Shown here piece after piece: positions 1 to 6,675 of a stretch of 9,248 nucleotides of DNA. Below the pieces are notes generated by a model. It saw only the letters and a list, made by a program, of their open reading frames with translations, made no database searches and was not told where the DNA came from. The stretch is taken from assembly GCA_012514415.1 (NCBI GenBank), contig JAAZAH010000019.1, forward strand, positions 1-9,248. Reading direction: 5' to 3'. The translations under genes were made by a program, and so were the position numbers. The first letter of the stretch is position 1. The number at the start of each line of letters is the position of its first letter. The DNA comes from Sandaracinaceae bacterium (GTDB taxonomy: Bacteria > Myxococcota_A > Polyangia > Polyangiales > Houyiibacteriaceae).

Positions 1-354
1 CCGCTCACGCTCGTTTGCGAGAAAGACTTCGTGGACGACGATCTCATTCGGACCGCGGAACATCTCTTTGGGCGGGCGACTCGAGTGCGCCTCCTTGAAT
101 GAATCGCTCTTCGTCCACGCGACAAAATCGTCGAAAGAGCGCCACCACGTCTTCACTTCGTAATAGCCCTCGCGCTCGGGCGCCGGCACGAACGCTCCCG
201 TCGCGTGATCCATCTTCATCGGGCGCGGGCGATGCACCTCGTTTCGGATGAAACCTGGGCTTTGGTCGACGAGGTGCGCGCGTTTTTTGAAGCGTTCTTC
301 GAATTTTTCTTCCCAGCCGGGGGCAACGGGGATGCGGTTGGTGACAACGATCAT
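1..354 (-). CDS. ABM-domain protein, IsdG/HmoA-like putative heme-degrading monooxygenase (3' end outside window)
   Basis: Starts at the ATG at 354-352, with GAGG six bases upstream. It reads 118 codons to the window edge without a stop, so the C-terminus is missing. The N-terminus (MIVVTNRIPVAPGWEEKFEE) and the later WWRSFDDFVAW and SDSFKEAH segments match the antibiotic biosynthesis monooxygenase fold: a small ferredoxin-like dimer that includes the heme oxygenases IsdG/IsdI and HmoA. In IsdG-type enzymes an Asn near residue 6-7 and a Trp and His ten residues apart are essential. Here Asn6, Trp80 and His90 fit that pattern, with extra residues at about 46-62 that carry Trp and His later than in the staphylococcal proteins. 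Expected to be cytosolic. Heme cleavage is inferred from these residues; other ABM proteins oxidise polyketides or have unknown substrates. It is divergent from the NADH dehydrogenase gene. Confidence 0.8.
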   Translation of the reverse strand, partial: MIVVTNRIPVAPGWEEKFEERFKKRAHLVDQSPGFIRNEVHRPRPMKMDHATGAFVPAPEREGYYEVKTWWRSFDDFVAWTKSDSFKEAHSSRPPKEMFRGPNEIVVHEVFLANERER

Positions 355-418
355 GAAGAACCTCGCAGTAGGGCGTAAAACCCGAGTTTACCCGCTTGCG
401 CCAGCGGAAGCGAAAATC

Positions 419-432
419 ACCCTTGAAAGGGT
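419..432. repeat. Short perfect inverted repeat between the divergent ABM and NADH dehydrogenase genes
   Basis: ACCCTT-GA-AAGGGT: two perfect 6-base arms around a 2-base centre, 25 bases before the NADH dehydrogenase ATG in the 102-bp divergent gap. A second, weaker pair (CCGCT/AGCGG, 392-396 and 403-407) lies nearby. Position and symmetry would suit a repressor operator acting on one or both genes, but this size of repeat is expected about twice by chance in a window this long. I could not identify a convincing -35/-10 pair for either gene in the gap. Confidence 0.25.
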
Positions 433-456
433 ACGTGGGAAGCCTCAATTTGGATT

Positions 457-1881
457 ATGGCCGAACGCAAGAAAGTGGTGATCATCGGAGGGGGATTCGG
501 CGGGCTCGCACTCGCGCGCGCTTTGAAGAATACGCCGGTTGACATCACGATGATCGATCGCGAGAACCACCACCTCTTTCAGCCGTTGCTCTATCAGGTC
601 GCAACGGCGGGTCTTTCGCCCGGCGCGATCGCCGTCCCTATCCGCAGCGTGGTCGCGAAACAAAAGAATGTGAGCGTCCTCCTCGACGAGGCGATCACCA
701 TCGATTACGAGCGAAATCGCGTTGGGCTTCGCGACGATCGCTGGATCGACTTCGATTATCTCGTCGCGGCAACAGGCGCACGGACCAACTATTTCGGGAA
801 CGACGACTGGGCGAAGTACGCGCATGGTATGAAGAACCTCCGCGACGCGATCCGCATCCGCGAGCGGGTTCTCCTCGCGTTCGAGGAGGCCGAGGTCGAG
901 GCCGATCCTGAGCGTCAAAAGAAACTCCTCACCTTTGTCGTCATCGGCGGCGGCCCGACGGGTGTCGAGATGGCGGGCGCGATCAGCGAGCTCGGACGGC
1001 AGGTCCTCACGGGGGATTATCGAAACATCAACCCCGACGATATCCGTGTGATTCTTGTCGAGATGGCTCCCCGTGTTCTTGGGCCTTTTGATCCTGGACT
1101 CAGCGAGAAAGCAAAGATCGCGCTCGAAGAGATCGGCGTCGAAGTGCGCACCGGGACGGCGGTCAAAGATGTCCAAGAGGAGCGTGTTCTCGTTGGCGAT
1201 GAATGGATCGACGCGGCGATCATCGTTTGGGCGAGCGGCGTTCGGCCCACTTCATTCGCCGCAAAGCTAGGGGCGCCCCTCGATCGAGGAGGGCGCGTGA
1301 TTGTCGGACAGGATTGCTCACTGTCCGACCGCCCGAATGTTTTCGCGATTGGAGACATGGCCTCGTTCACGCCCGAAGGCGCGGAGCGACCGCTTCCTGG
1401 ACTTGCTCCTGTTGCGATGCAGCAGGGGCGCTATCTCGCCAAGGTGATCAAGGCCGATCTCGCTGGACGGCCGCGGGAGCCCTTCCGCTATGTGGACAAG
1501 GGGACGATGGCCACGATTGGTCGGGGGCGTGCCATCGCCCAAACCAAGAAGATGAAGCTCTCCGGGCTCATCGCTTGGTTCGCGTGGGGACTGGTCCACA
1601 TCGCCTACCTGATTGGTTTCCGGAGTCGCGTCCTCGTGCTCTTCGAGTGGACATGGTCTCTTCTCACGGCAAAGCGTGGCGCACGGATCATCACGGCGAA
1701 TATCCATTTTCGGGATACGCCAGGGAGACGCGCGGAGGTCCCGCCGCTTATCATCGAGCGTCATGGCTCGCGAACGCGGATGCCAGGAGAAAAGGCCGTT
1801 CTTCCGCCGATTCCCACCCCTCCCGAAGAGCGCGAAGGCGCGTCCGAAGCGGGCGAGGAGCGGGAGCGCCCCGAAGCTTAG
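457..1881 (+). CDS. ndh: Type II NADH:quinone oxidoreductase (NDH-2)
   Basis: 474-residue flavoprotein that oxidises NADH and reduces quinone at the inner face of the cytoplasmic membrane without pumping protons. The FAD-binding loop GGGFGG is at 11-16 after a KKVVII strand. The NAD-binding loop GGGPTG is at 164-169, and Glu202, at the end of the following strand, is the acidic residue that favours NADH over NADPH. The second FAD contact is AIGDM (297-301), followed by the quinone-site region VAMQQGR (319-325). The stretch around 345-358 (RYVDKGTMATIGRG) is typical of the family. Hydrophobic segments at about 369-388 and 391-404 should anchor the C-terminal region to the membrane. The last 50 or so residues are a Pro/Glu/Arg-rich tail beyond the usual end. 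ATG 457 is chosen because the FAD strand follows at once; the ribosome binding site is weak. Family call is firm. Confidence 0.95.
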   Translation: MAERKKVVIIGGGFGGLALARALKNTPVDITMIDRENHHLFQPLLYQVATAGLSPGAIAVPIRSVVAKQKNVSVLLDEAITIDYERNRVGLRDDRWIDFDYLVAATGARTNYFGNDDWAKYAHGMKNLRDAIRIRERVLLAFEEAEVEADPERQKKLLTFVVIGGGPTGVEMAGAISELGRQVLTGDYRNINPDDIRVILVEMAPRVLGPFDPGLSEKAKIALEEIGVEVRTGTAVKDVQEERVLVGDEWIDAAIIVWASGVRPTSFAAKLGAPLDRGGRVIVGQDCSLSDRPNVFAIGDMASFTPEGAERPLPGLAPVAMQQGRYLAKVIKADLAGRPREPFRYVDKGTMATIGRGRAIAQTKKMKLSGLIAWFAWGLVHIAYLIGFRSRVLVLFEWTWSLLTAKRGARIITANIHFRDTPGRRAEVPPLIIERHGSRTRMPGEKAVLPPIPTPPEEREGASEAGEERERPEA

Positions 1882-1904
1882 CCGGAACGACCTCGCGATC
1901 GAGC

Positions 1905-1943
1905 GTGGGTGCGAAGTGGCTTCCGAGATGCGCATGCACCCAC
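1905..1943 (+). repeat. Inverted repeat / possible RNA hairpin between ndh and the Na/Pi cotransporter
   Basis: GTGGGTGC (1905-1912) and GCACCCAC (1936-1943) are perfect 8-base complements around a 23-base loop, which itself holds a small GAAG/CTTC stem (1913-1916, 1920-1923). It starts 24 bases after the ndh stop. It could fold in the transcript and act as a Rho-assisted terminator or processing point, but no U-run follows, so it is not a classical intrinsic terminator. The rest of the 117-bp gap (1882-1998) shows nothing else I recognise. Confidence 0.3.
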
Positions 1944-1998
1944 ATGCCTCGGTCTGTGAGGTGCCGAATTTCGCGGGAAGAAGCCGCGGGCGAGTGGC

Positions 1999-2979
1999 AT
2001 GATAGGCGCGGCCGAGCCATCGTCACGGCCCGCTCCGATCTGCCTCCTCGCGATGAGCCATTTTCAAACCATCATGTCCATCACCTCTGCGGTGATGCTC
2101 TTCATCTACGGCCTCCAAGCGCTGAGTCGCGAGATTCAAGAGGTTGGCGAGGGCGTCTTTCAGAGCCTGACGGAGCGGCTCACCAAAACGCGCGTTCGCG
2201 GCTACTTCCTCGGCCTTCTCCTTACGGTCTTCATCCAATCGTCGACCGCGGTTTCGGGGATCACCGTCGCTCTCATCGACGCGGGCGCGATCACGTTCTC
2301 GAACAGTCTTGCCGTGCTGCTCGGCGCGCACATCGGGACGACCCTCACAGCTTTCCTCGTCTCACTCAAGATGACGGGCATCGGCCCGTTCTTCATCGTT
2401 CTTGGATCCCTCTTGAGCTTCCTCCCGCTCCGCGCGCGCATCTTTGGGAGAGCGATCTTCTATTTTGGTTTCGTGCTCTTTGCGCTCGATTTTCTGAGCA
2501 GTGCGCTCTTGCCGCTTCGGGAGTCGGAACTTCTTCGTGAGCTGCTCGGAGCTTCGGCGTCGATGCCGCTCGCGGTCCTGATCGGTTTCATCGTCACTGC
2601 GCTGGTCCAATCCTCGAGCGTCACCACGGGTCTTGCCGTCATCCTTGCTCAACAGGGAGCGATCGCCGCGCCCGCCGCAGTGGGCGTCGTGGTCGGAGCG
2701 AATATCGGCACGCCGCTTACGGCCATCATCATCAGCGTGAAAATGAGCCCAGGCGCGCGACGAGCCGCTGTCGCGAACCTTCTCTATTCCGCGATCACGG
2801 TCCTCGTGCTCTTCCCTTTCCTCGGCCCCTTCGCCTCGCTTGCGCTGGAGCTGGGGGGTGAGCCTGGCCGCGCGACCGCCGTGGCGCACCTTCTCTTCAA
2901 CGTGATCCTCTCGGTGGGCTTTATGATCTTCCTCACGCCCTTCGAGAGACTCATGCTGCGGCTGATGCCGGCTGGATAG
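1999..2979 (+). CDS. Na/Pi-cotransporter family membrane protein (PF02690 type), no PhoU domain
   Basis: Predicted sodium-dependent phosphate (or other anion) carrier of the NptA/SLC34-like family. Two copies of the family repeat are visible: QSSTAVSG at 80-87 with GAHIGTTLTA at 109-118, then QSSSVTTG at 204-211 with GANIGTPLTA at 233-242. Both pairs are offset by exactly 124 residues, the internal duplication that forms the substrate site with opposed QSS motifs. About eight or nine hydrophobic segments run from 27 to 312. At 326 residues it lacks the cytosolic PhoU-like domain that extends many bacterial homologues to about 550. The start is uncertain. ATG 1999 gives an 18-residue polar lead; ATG 2053 (residue 19) or ATG 2074 (residue 26) would begin just before the first helix, but none has a good ribosome binding site. 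It follows ndh by 117 bp and converges on the kinase gene with a 5-bp gap. Confidence 0.9.
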   Translation: MIGAAEPSSRPAPICLLAMSHFQTIMSITSAVMLFIYGLQALSREIQEVGEGVFQSLTERLTKTRVRGYFLGLLLTVFIQSSTAVSGITVALIDAGAITFSNSLAVLLGAHIGTTLTAFLVSLKMTGIGPFFIVLGSLLSFLPLRARIFGRAIFYFGFVLFALDFLSSALLPLRESELLRELLGASASMPLAVLIGFIVTALVQSSSVTTGLAVILAQQGAIAAPAAVGVVVGANIGTPLTAIIISVKMSPGARRAAVANLLYSAITVLVLFPFLGPFASLALELGGEPGRATAVAHLLFNVILSVGFMIFLTPFERLMLRLMPAG

Positions 2980-2984
2980 GCGCG

Positions 2985-4502
2985 TCAGCTTCCGCCGTCT
3001 TTTCGCTCGAGCTCGGCGCGAAGCTCACTGATGGAGCGGAGCCCGGGATCAAGCTCCTCGGCCCGATCGAGCTCTCTCCGCGCGATATCGAATCGCCCTC
3101 GCTCAATCGCACGCCGTGCATCGAAGATTGCCTCTTTGGCGAGCTCTTCGCGTTCGAGCGCCGAAAGGCTCTTGGCGGCGCGGCTATCCGCCATGGTCGT
3201 CGGCATCTTCTCTGAGGCGCCGGCTCCGGCGTCGGGCGAATCTTTCGGGGCTGCGTCTGCGTCCGCGCCCGCATCGTGGGGGAGTGCCCCGCCGGTATCG
3301 CTCTCGGCATCTTCGCGCACCTCTTCGCTTGGCTCATCGTCGGCCTGCGCGTTGGCGCTCGCATCTTCCGCCGCCTTATCGGGCGGATTGATTCCCGATT
3401 TTTCTTGGGGTTTAGTCGGGGTCTTCCCAGCCTCGTGCCGAGCCTCCACGCCGCGCTCCTGCGGCGCAGGGCTCTCTTCGGCTGGCGGCTTATCGAAGAC
3501 ACCGAGGCCGTATCCAGCAAACGCGATTGTGCCGAGGAGCATCAAAATCCAAGGAAAGAGTGAGCCGAACTGAAAGTTCTTCGCGGGAGGCTTTCTTTCC
3601 TGTGAGGCAGCGCCGATCAGCGGCGATTCGTCCGCGATGCGCGTCTCCGGTAGGAGGATGTCGGCGCCGATATAGGCATCTCGAATCGCGCGTGAGAGCG
3701 AGTGCGGGCTTGGCGGACGATCTTCGGGCCGCTTGTTGAGCCCGGCCATGATGACGCGATCGACCCCGTGGGGAATGAGCGGGCCTTCGCTGACCTCGCT
3801 CGGCGGTGGCGGCGTCTCCGAGACGACGCGATGGGCGACTCCGAGCGCGTCGCTCCCGGGAAAGGCACGCTTGCCGGTGGCGGCCTCATATAAGACGGCG
3901 GCCATCGAGAAGAGATCGCTCGCTTCGCCATAGCGCGCCTCGGTGAGCGTTTCGGGCGCCGAATAGCAGGGGGTCCCGAGAAACTGTCCTTCGCGGGTGA
4001 GGTTTGCATCGGGAAGGCGAGCGATCCCGAAATCGGCGAGCTTGACGTCGCCTTCGGGCGTAAAGAGCAAGTTCTCCGGCTTGAGATCGCGATGGATGAT
4101 GCCAGCGGCGTGCGCCGCCGTAAGGCCGTCGGCCATCTGCCGGGCGAGTTTTGTGAGCTCGGAGGGATCGAGCGGACCGCGGCTACGGAGGACTTCCTTG
4201 AGGTTTTGTCCGGCGACGTATTCGAAAACGAGGTAGGGGCCGTACTCCGGATCTTCGCCGACATCGTAGACTTGGACGATGTTGGGATGGTGGAGCTTCG
4301 CAGCCGCGCGCGCTTCGTTCTTAAAGCGCTCAAGGAAGGCTTCGCGCTTTTCAGGGCTGAGATCGCGCGCCTTAATCGTTTTCAGGGCGACCTCGCGGTC
4401 GAGGTCGAGATCGCGCGCAAGGTACACCTGACCCATCGCCCCCTGGCCGAGTTCTCTCTCGATCTGATAGCGTCCGATTTTTGCGGGGTGACCCTCCGCC
4501 AT
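2985..4502 (-). CDS. Transmembrane Ser/Thr protein kinase (Hanks type, PknB-like)
   Basis: 505-residue receptor-like kinase. The kinase domain runs from about 10 to 275: glycine loop GQGAMG (19-24), ATP-anchoring Lys41 in VALK, catalytic loop HRDLKPEN (137-144), metal-binding DFG (157-159), and GTPCYSAPE (176-184) closing the activation loop. All key residues are present, so it should be active. One membrane segment (about 316-336) follows a juxtamembrane stretch. The outer part is a low-complexity Pro/Glu then Asp/Ala linker (about 340-440) ending in a short helical, TPR-like piece (about 449-500); there are no PASTA repeats. The reading frame stays open upstream to 4751, but that extension would cross the divergent PilZ promoter and coding sequence, and kinase homology begins just after the Met at 4502, so ATG 4502 is chosen despite a poor ribosome binding site. 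Substrate and ligand cannot be told from sequence. Confidence 0.93.
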   Translation of the reverse strand: MAEGHPAKIGRYQIERELGQGAMGQVYLARDLDLDREVALKTIKARDLSPEKREAFLERFKNEARAAAKLHHPNIVQVYDVGEDPEYGPYLVFEYVAGQNLKEVLRSRGPLDPSELTKLARQMADGLTAAHAAGIIHRDLKPENLLFTPEGDVKLADFGIARLPDANLTREGQFLGTPCYSAPETLTEARYGEASDLFSMAAVLYEAATGKRAFPGSDALGVAHRVVSETPPPPSEVSEGPLIPHGVDRVIMAGLNKRPEDRPPSPHSLSRAIRDAYIGADILLPETRIADESPLIGAASQERKPPAKNFQFGSLFPWILMLLGTIAFAGYGLGVFDKPPAEESPAPQERGVEARHEAGKTPTKPQEKSGINPPDKAAEDASANAQADDEPSEEVREDAESDTGGALPHDAGADADAAPKDSPDAGAGASEKMPTTMADSRAAKSLSALEREELAKEAIFDARRAIERGRFDIARRELDRAEELDPGLRSISELRAELERKDGGS

Positions 4503-4539
4503 GGGCGCCGGTTTAGTGCATTTCTGCCCGATCGCCAAC

Positions 4540-4556
4540 CCCCCGCTGCCCGGGGG
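4540..4556. repeat. GC-rich hairpin in the kinase leader
   Basis: CCCCC (4540-4544) and GGGGG (4552-4556) flank a 7-base loop, 38 bases upstream of the kinase start codon. In the kinase transcript it would form a short, strong stem in the untranslated leader. It has no U-run and sits upstream of a gene, so it is not a normal terminator. It could affect kinase translation or be incidental in GC-rich DNA. Confidence 0.25.
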
Positions 4557-4592
4557 CCGCAATTCTCGGCAGAAACCGAATGTGTAAAGTAT

Positions 4593-4620
4593 TTGCCTAC
4601 ATTCCAGCGCAGTGTATGAT
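4593..4620 (+). promoter_or_regulatory. Sigma70-like promoter for the PilZ gene
   Basis: TTGCCT (4593-4598, 4 of 6 to TTGACA) and TATGAT (4615-4620, 5 of 6 to TATAAT) are separated by 16 bases. Transcription would begin near 4627, leaving a leader of about 18 bases that carries the GGAG ribosome binding site before ATG 4645. The surrounding stretch is clearly more AT-rich than the flanking genes. An in-frame GTG at 4612 overlaps the -10 element, which argues against it as a start. Confidence 0.65.
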
Positions 4621-4631
4621 CGTGTGAGATT

Positions 4632-4635
4632 GGAG
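4632..4635 (+). promoter_or_regulatory. Ribosome binding site fixing the PilZ gene start
   Basis: GGAG lies nine bases before ATG 4645 in a purine-rich stretch (TTGGAGAA). It selects ATG 4645 over the upstream GTG at 4612. Confidence 0.65.
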
Positions 4636-4644
4636 AACCCCCCT

Positions 4645-5124
4645 ATGTTCCATTTCTCGAACATCCAAGAACGCTCCTCCATCCGCCGCGGAATCATGCT
4701 CGATTGCGAGGTCGTTTCGGAGCGTGATTTCCGACTCCTCGGACAGTACACCTATGACGTGAGCCGCGACGGAATCCTCCTCGAGGCTACAGATTTCGCC
4801 GAAATCGGCGAGCTCGTGATCTTCTCGCTCCGGCTTCCTTACACCGATGAATATGTGGAGGGGCACGGGCGGGTCGCGCGAATCGTCCGCGGCCTTCGGG
4901 AGACCGACCAGGGGCCCGCGCTCGGGATCGAGTTCACCGAGCTCGAGGGTGTGATGAGCGCCCGTCTCGACGCGGCGCTTCGAGGCGCACCTCCACCCGT
5001 GCCGGCACGCGCGCAGCGCCGGGATTATGCGGCAGCGATCCGCGAGATCGGGCGCACCCACACCGAGCGCCTCCCCGAGGAGATCCTCTATACGCCGCGC
5101 TCGTTGATTCGCCTGACGGCTTGA
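4645..5124 (+). CDS. PilZ-domain protein, probable c-di-GMP receptor
   Basis: 159-residue cytosolic protein. The two defining c-di-GMP-binding motifs are intact: RxxxR as R10-S-S-I-R14, and D/NxSxxG as D38-V-S40-R-D-G43, followed by the barrel strand ILLEA. The conserved middle (GELVIFSLRLP, then GHGRVARI, and later ALGIEFTEL) fits the PilZ beta-barrel and ends near residue 97. The last 50-60 residues, starting with a Pro/Ala/Arg-rich segment (APPPVPARAQRR), are not part of the PilZ fold and I recognise nothing in them. Stand-alone PilZ proteins usually pass the c-di-GMP signal to motility, adhesion or polysaccharide machinery through a protein partner; the partner here is unknown. It is transcribed divergently from the Ser/Thr kinase from its own promoter, and followed 173 bp later by a sensor kinase on the same strand. 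Confidence 0.9.
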   Translation: MFHFSNIQERSSIRRGIMLDCEVVSERDFRLLGQYTYDVSRDGILLEATDFAEIGELVIFSLRLPYTDEYVEGHGRVARIVRGLRETDQGPALGIEFTELEGVMSARLDAALRGAPPPVPARAQRRDYAAAIREIGRTHTERLPEEILYTPRSLIRLTA

Positions 5125-5286
5125 TCGCGGCCTCGGCCCTTCCCAAGGCTTGGAGCGAAGGCTCGGGGGCCTTGCGCGCGACGATCGAGTTTTCTCTTCG
5201 AGAGTCGGTTAGTCTCGTCGGAGATGGGCCCGGCGCGTCGATGGCGCGTGGGCCTCGCCCCTAGGGTTCGTATCGAAAGTCCGCTC

Positions 5287-5294
5287 GGGAGAAG
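5287..5294 (+). promoter_or_regulatory. Ribosome binding site supporting a TTG start
   Basis: GGGAGAAG ends three bases before TTG 5298. In this frame a stop lies at 5262-5264 and no ATG or GTG occurs between it and the TTG, so the TTG is the first possible start. The 173-bp gap before the gene (5125-5297) shows no convincing promoter pair and no intrinsic terminator for the PilZ gene. Confidence 0.6.
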
Positions 5295-5297
5295 ATC

Positions 5298-6530
5298 TTG
5301 GGACTTCGCTTTCAGCTCCTCGCCGCCGTGACGCTCGCCGTTGTTCTCGCGCTTCTTCTTGGAGGGAGCGTGCTTGAGCGCATTCGTTTTGAAGAGCGCC
5401 GCGGGGGCATCGAGGCGCGTGTCGATCGTCTTCTTGAGGCACTGGACGAAGCCAACGCGCCGCGCGAGGTCCTCCTAGAGTATTTTCGAGCCGACGAGGC
5501 GAAGCGCGAGGAGGGCAGGGCGATCGTGCGCTTTTACGCGCTCCTCACAGGAGCCGTTCTTCTTTTCGTCCTCTACGTGCTCCTCACGCTCGCCATCGTG
5601 CGGCCCATTGAGCGGCTCAAACGCGCTGCCGATCGGCTCGAGTTTGGCCGAAGAGAACACCGCGCTCCGCTCGTCGGCCCGCGTGAGATCCGCGCGCTCG
5701 CTGAATCGATGAATGCGATGGCCGCGCGAAAAGAAGAGGCGTTTCAAGCGCTCGAGGAAAAACTCGAAGAGGTGGAGCGCGCTCAGGCCGCGCTCGTCGA
5801 AGCACGCGATCAACTTATACGCTCTGAGAAACTCGCTTCGCTCGGGAGGCTGTCGGCAGGCATCGCGCATGAGGTGGGCAATCCCCTCGCCTCGATCCTC
5901 GGGCTCCTTGAGCTCTCTCGCGATGGCGCCGAAGAACCGGAGCTCATCGATCGTGCGATGGCTGAGACCCGCCGAATCCGCGAGATTCTTCAAGAGCTCC
6001 TCGTCTATGCGAGAAAAGACGATCGTGCCGAGGGAGACCCTGTGGCCGCGGTTGAACGCGCGATCGAGCTCTTCTCGCTTCAGCGCGAGAGCGAAGCGAT
6101 CCGCATCGTCCGCGCATATCCCAACGACCGCACTGGTGCACTCCCCGCGGTCAACATCGCCGAGGCGCGGTTGACCCAACTCGTCCTGAACCTGCTTCTA
6201 AACGCTCGCGACGCGATGTCAGCCGAGGGCGAGATCCGCATCGCGGCCAAAGCGCTGGATGATTCGCTGATCCTCACCATCGAAGACGAAGGGCACGGCA
6301 TCGATGAAGACATCGCACCCCAGCTTTTCGAGCCGTTTTTTACGACGAAGGGCGCGGGCGAAGGCACGGGACTCGGCCTGTCAATCGCAGCGACCATCCT
6401 TGAGCGAGTGGGCGGGTCGATCTCGATTTCGAATCGAGCCGAGGCAGACGGGAAGTCAGCGCGTGGGGCGAGGGTGCGAATCGAGCTTCCACTCGTTGAG
6501 ACCAAAGAGAATCGGCGCTTTTCAGCCTAG
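5298..6530 (+). CDS. Membrane sensor histidine kinase (HAMP-HisKA-HATPase), no adjacent response regulator
   Basis: 410-residue two-component sensor. Two membrane helices (about 6-26 and 80-101) enclose a small outer domain of only about 50 residues, too short for a known ligand-binding fold. A HAMP linker (about 102-142) begins RPIERLKRAADRL and leads into a coiled coil rich in Glu/Arg/Ala (about 143-175). The HisKA H-box has phospho-accepting His191 in HEVGNPLASI. The ATPase domain shows the N-box LLLNARDAM (299-307), G1 in EDEGHGI (329-335), F-box FEPFFTT (344-350) and G2 GTGLGLS (356-362), so it looks fully active. The box wording is close to NtrB/AtoS-type kinases, which often pair with sigma54 activators, but no response regulator lies within the window. 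It starts with TTG 5298, the only available start, behind a good ribosome binding site. Confidence 0.93.
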   Translation: MGLRFQLLAAVTLAVVLALLLGGSVLERIRFEERRGGIEARVDRLLEALDEANAPREVLLEYFRADEAKREEGRAIVRFYALLTGAVLLFVLYVLLTLAIVRPIERLKRAADRLEFGRREHRAPLVGPREIRALAESMNAMAARKEEAFQALEEKLEEVERAQAALVEARDQLIRSEKLASLGRLSAGIAHEVGNPLASILGLLELSRDGAEEPELIDRAMAETRRIREILQELLVYARKDDRAEGDPVAAVERAIELFSLQRESEAIRIVRAYPNDRTGALPAVNIAEARLTQLVLNLLLNARDAMSAEGEIRIAAKALDDSLILTIEDEGHGIDEDIAPQLFEPFFTTKGAGEGTGLGLSIAATILERVGGSISISNRAEADGKSARGARVRIELPLVETKENRRFSA

Positions 6531-6675
6531 GCCAGATTCCAACGCAATCAGACGACACCCCGCCTGAGGAAGTCTTCCGAGATGCGAGAGGAAATCCCAA
6601 GCATCCACGTGAGCGACTTGGAACGTCCTCGTCCGAGCGAAGACATTCACTATCGCCGATGCTAAAAAGCGCGGG

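Noticed and set aside
445..1176. A 243-codon open frame antisense to ndh
   Set aside because: Composition follows the complement of the ndh codons; no ribosome binding site or recognisable motif.
1203..2540. A 445-codon open frame on the plus strand running across ndh and the Na/Pi cotransporter
   Set aside because: It is very rich in Arg, Ser, His and Trp with no domain, crosses two firmly identified genes in another frame, and has the look of an out-of-frame shadow in GC-rich DNA.
3617..4333. A 238-codon frame on the same strand as the Ser/Thr kinase, shifted in frame
   Set aside because: Ser/Arg/Pro-rich translation typical of a shifted frame; the kinase motifs lie in the other frame.
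4612..4644. GTG start at 4612 for the PilZ protein
   Set aside because: It overlaps the -10 box of the predicted promoter; ATG 4645 has a well-placed GGAG.
4503..4751. An N-terminal extension of the Ser/Thr kinase to 4751
   Set aside because: It would overlap the PilZ promoter and coding region on the opposite strand, carries no kinase homology, and the kinase domain starts right after Met at 4502.
5475..6179. A 234-codon open frame antisense to the histidine kinase
   Set aside because: Shadow of a strongly supported gene; no domain and no start signal.
6568..6578. GGAAG-T-CTTCC in the gap after the histidine kinase, as a terminator
   Set aside because: A one-base loop cannot form a normal hairpin and no U-run follows.
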